From NCBI GenBank assembly GCA_014706295.1, contig JACSVZ010000001.1, positions 45,232,383 to 45,296,382 on the forward strand: a DNA stretch of 64,000 nucleotides, written 5' to 3'. This document shows positions 60,741 through 64,000 of this stretch, piece by piece (position 1 is the stretch's first letter; the number at the start of each line of letters is the position of its first letter). The position numbers were made by a program, and so were the translations under genes. The notes beneath the pieces are model-generated. The model worked only from the letters and a program-made list of their open reading frames with translations. It searched no databases and was not told the origin of the DNA. This DNA comes from Lycocorax pyrrhopterus obiensis. Lineage: Eukaryota; Chordata; Aves; Passeriformes; Paradisaeidae.

Positions 60741-63700
60741 AATAATTTGGGAATTTTGTACATGAGAAAACTTAATATTCCTATCAGATAAGGTTCTAAA
60801 GCCTTTTCTCATGTTTACTAACAAATGGCAAATTGTAGATGCATTTGTTGAATTATTAAAAGAATTGTCTCTTCTTTTAAGAGCAAAAAGCCACACAACA
60901 TATTTCTTATTTTTTGTGTTTATTACTTATACTATGATTTTTATGTTTATAATTAAAACAACACAATTATGGTTATGAAATCATAATGGTTTTGCAAAGC
61001 ATTACTATATGATTAATTCCTAGAACTAGCCTTCTTCAGGTGACTTCACAGGCATGCACACATTGAAAATTAATTAATCAGATAATAATATAAAGGGTGA
61101 TTCTGCTTCTCTCTTTTATGTTACTCCCTTTAAGAGGAGGTGAATAATACCCAAGTGATATCTTTTTCATTCAAAGACAAAAGAGTCTCAGAGTGAGTAG
61201 CCCAGATACAGAATTTAGGATAGGATTTTCTTCTCAAAATGTAGATATTTTAGTGATTTTATTGATATTTTTTTATATCACCTGTGACACCCACAGAGCG
61301 CTGGCAGGCACTGCAGGACCCATAGGATAGCTTCAGTCATTAACAGAGGTAGATTAAAGCCAAAATGAATATCCTATGGTTTCTGAGAAGGCATCATGTG
61401 TTTTGTTACAGACCATTCTTAGTTTGGATAGGACATCTTTAGCCAAGCACAAAGAGATATAAGCAAGTAGAATATGCTCAAGTTGCAAGTACAAAGTAAT
61501 TGTTCATTGGTTATTGCAGATAACAGATATAAATGAGATAGTGATCCTCAGGATGAGCACGAGTATGCTCACCATCCCAGTAAGGTGTCCCAATAACCTA
61601 TCTAGTTATGAATCAGAATAACTGGAAAATACTCATACGTAGTTCAGTGTTAGACTACATTACCTTATTTAGAGTGTGAATATACAGGGAGGACTGGTAG
61701 GTATGGAAAGGGACCTTTGAGACACACAGTCTGGAGTGTATCTGGAGACTGTATGAGATACCTCACAGTTCCTAAAATGGGCAAGTTCAGGATGTTGAAT
61801 CTCTAGAATGAATTGTGCCCTAAAACTGTTTGGGGTTTGGTTTTGGTTTTGTTTTTGTTTTTTTTCGTTTTGCATTGTCTATAAATGCCACTAAACACAG
61901 CTCTGCTTACTGTTCATATATAAATTTAGCAGACAAAAACCCTCTCAGAATTTTCAAGAACAGAGTGTATCTAAGGTTACCAAACATGAAGACTGAAATA
62001 TTGACTGTGTTATTAGTTTTAAAAAAGGAAGCTAATATAAAGACTAAATGTAATATAGCTGTCATAAACATTGATTTTTTTTTTTTATTTTTACAATTTA
62101 AAGAAATAGTTGGAAGAAACAGGAGGGAAATTACTGCAAAGTTTGCTTAGTGTGTTAATAAAAGTTGCATCTAAAGGAAAAGTAGCTGGAAAAAATGTTA
62201 TATCTCACCACTATTTATTCTTGTTCTGAGGTCTTAAGGGTAGATCCACGGAGCATCCATGATTTTGTGCCTTGTATAACCATTTATGGGTTAAGTAACT
62301 GTACTGAATATAGCCAGCAACAAGAACTTAATCCACAATACAACCATAGAAAACTCAGATGAGCAAAAGCTACCACTCATTTATAACTGAGAAAAATACC
62401 TCCTGAGGAACATGTGAAAAACACAAATCTCCACGACTTCCTTATGTCTCCTTGGTGTTCTGCTTTGTTCGCTGGCTGTCCCACGAAGGGATGACTCAGG
62501 ACACATTTGCTGGGAGTAGGATTGTTTACATCCTTCTTCCTTCATGCTCATTATTTTCTGCCACCACCATGGTTTTTTGGGACTGTTAACCATAAGACAG
62601 ATTGTCTCCTCTCTGCAGCAGACAAATTTTCTGCAACAGAGCAAGAACAGGGCTTCTCAGCAGTGACAAAGAAAAAAAAAAGAGGAAAAAAACAAAAAAC
62701 CCTAGTGAACAAAACAAAAAACACACAAAAAATACCCAAACAAGCAAAAAACCACCCCCTATATATAATGCTACATATATCAGTGGGTGTCCCAAGGAAG
62801 GAGGACTTGAATGAATTTTGCAATAAGGATGAGAAATCTAAAATTCAGATGATGAAAAAAATAAGGTAGTGTAAATACCAGAAGATTGGCAGTTCTTACT
62901 GTGTTTCCCTGTGCCTTTTTTTTCCAGCACTACCTAATGTTCCAAGCACTATTGTTCCTGCTGGTAGCAGCAAGCCAAGCTTTTCAAACCTTTGCTGTAC
63001 ACAGAGTATATTTGGCCCTTAGTCCCTCTCTGATGGGCTTCGTTACAGAGCTGTATGTGGCTAGAGTTGTCTTCTCATTTTCATGAGCTAGGATTTAAGT
63101 CAATGCACTACAGTTTAACACTGTTGTTTTTGGGTTTTTTTCCCATCATTTCAATTGTTGAAACTGATTATCTGAATTTGAGGAATAGTAACAATAGTTT
63201 GCAAACAAACTAAGCTTATTTAATATTTGTGTGCATTGTTATGGTATTTTTTTCTTGGAGAGTTACATATTTCTCCATCAACATGATAGCTTCTCCTTTC
63301 TTTTAAAATCTGGGGTATGCTGTGGCAGTTAAACAACTAATCGAAAATTACTATATTTACAAATAAAATTTATTTGCTATCTAAAGAGAATATTTAGAAA
63401 AAAAAAAAAACAGTGCTTGAATACTTCTTTGCATACATTGAGCTAATTTCCTGTGAATTAATTTGTAGTGTTTTACAGTAACACTTATAATAGACCCCTT
63501 TTGGTGTCTTCCTGGCTAAAAATTTGAATAAAATGACCAGAATTCATTATTGTAGACTTCCTGTTTAGCTTGGACACCTCCTTTAGCCCTCCCTATTTGA
63601 TGATTAAACCAAGTGGAAGAGTGACTTAATCTTTCCATACTTGGAAGGCCCCTTAAGCTTTTCTGGTGTAAATTAAAGCTGAAGTTTACGCTGCTTGCAA

Positions 63701-64000
63701 AGCCCAAAATTAGTGAAAATTTCTGGGTGCCTAAGAATAATGATCTTATTTTACATTTCTGTTGGGGAAAAAAAAAAAAAAAAAAGGCAAGCTTCTTTCT
63801 TATTTATATTTTTTTCCCATTTTTCCCTGGAATGGTAGCAACTAGCTTGTGTTGACAGTGTTCAGTTTATTTGGTTGTCAATGTTTTTTTAATGATGTTA
63901 CAGCTATTCTACATTTCCCTTTCAAGGGAAAAAAAAACTCAAACAGGTTTTTAAATTTGATGAAGGGCTTAATAATTTGGGTCTTTTTCTAGCTGTCTGT
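60741..64000. other. Unannotated AT-rich DNA
   Basis: No gene or repeat family is recognised. It contains a G/T tract at 61827-61867, an A-rich tract at 62667-62760 and an 18-base A run at 63768-63785. Open frames around 62381-62869 are produced by the A-rich tract. Confidence 0.55.
62667..62760. repeat. A-rich, A/C-biased tract
   Basis: Runs of A are broken by single G or C, passing into AAAC, ACACAC and ACCACCCCC units. Few T occur on this strand. Confidence 0.85.

Noticed and set aside
1..64000. CRISPR arrays, bacterial or phage genes, tRNA or rRNA genes
   Set aside because: No regular short direct repeats with spacers, no dense coding and no cloverleaf-type sequence recognised. The repeats present are avian.

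Overview
This is nuclear DNA from a bird, with no protein-coding gene that I can recognise. It is AT-rich, has no CpG island, and its recognisable interspersed repeats are avian: CR1 LINE fragments, several still ending in the CR1 3'-terminal ATTCTATG-type octamer repeat, and solitary LTRs of avian endogenous retroviruses. All the longer open frames are either inside these repeats or look like chance frames in AT-rich sequence. The window is probably intergenic or inside a very long intron. I assigned repeat families from memory of their consensus sequences, without a search.

Layout. Bases 677-2105 hold two LTRs of one family, head to tail on the + strand; the first lacks the central ~730 bp. 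Bases 2106-9575 are unannotated apart from a TA-rich microsatellite near 8.05 kb. CR1 copies lie at 9576-10284 (-), 20430-21608 (-), 23411-23640 (+), 31465-31880 (-), 32641-32885 (-) and 60659-60740 (-). The most structured locus is 27034-28830: a minus-strand CR1 copy that joins its ORF1 directly to its 3' UTR (ORF2 is absent) and is split by an 824-bp LTR at 27476-28299, flanked by a perfect 5-bp duplication, CACCC. A third kind of LTR, 677 bp, lies on the - strand at 43499-44175. The rest is AT-rich single-copy-looking DNA with simple repeats, including several A/C-only tracts.

Nothing here forms an operon, pathway or defence system. The non-repeat signals most worth testing are three candidate exons seen only as splice or poly(A) signals: a possible 3'-terminal exon at 36354-36850 (+), an 85-nt open segment at 59066-59150 (+) and a 77-nt segment at 48228-48304 (+). 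I found no tRNA, rRNA, recognisable small RNA, CRISPR array or intact transposon.
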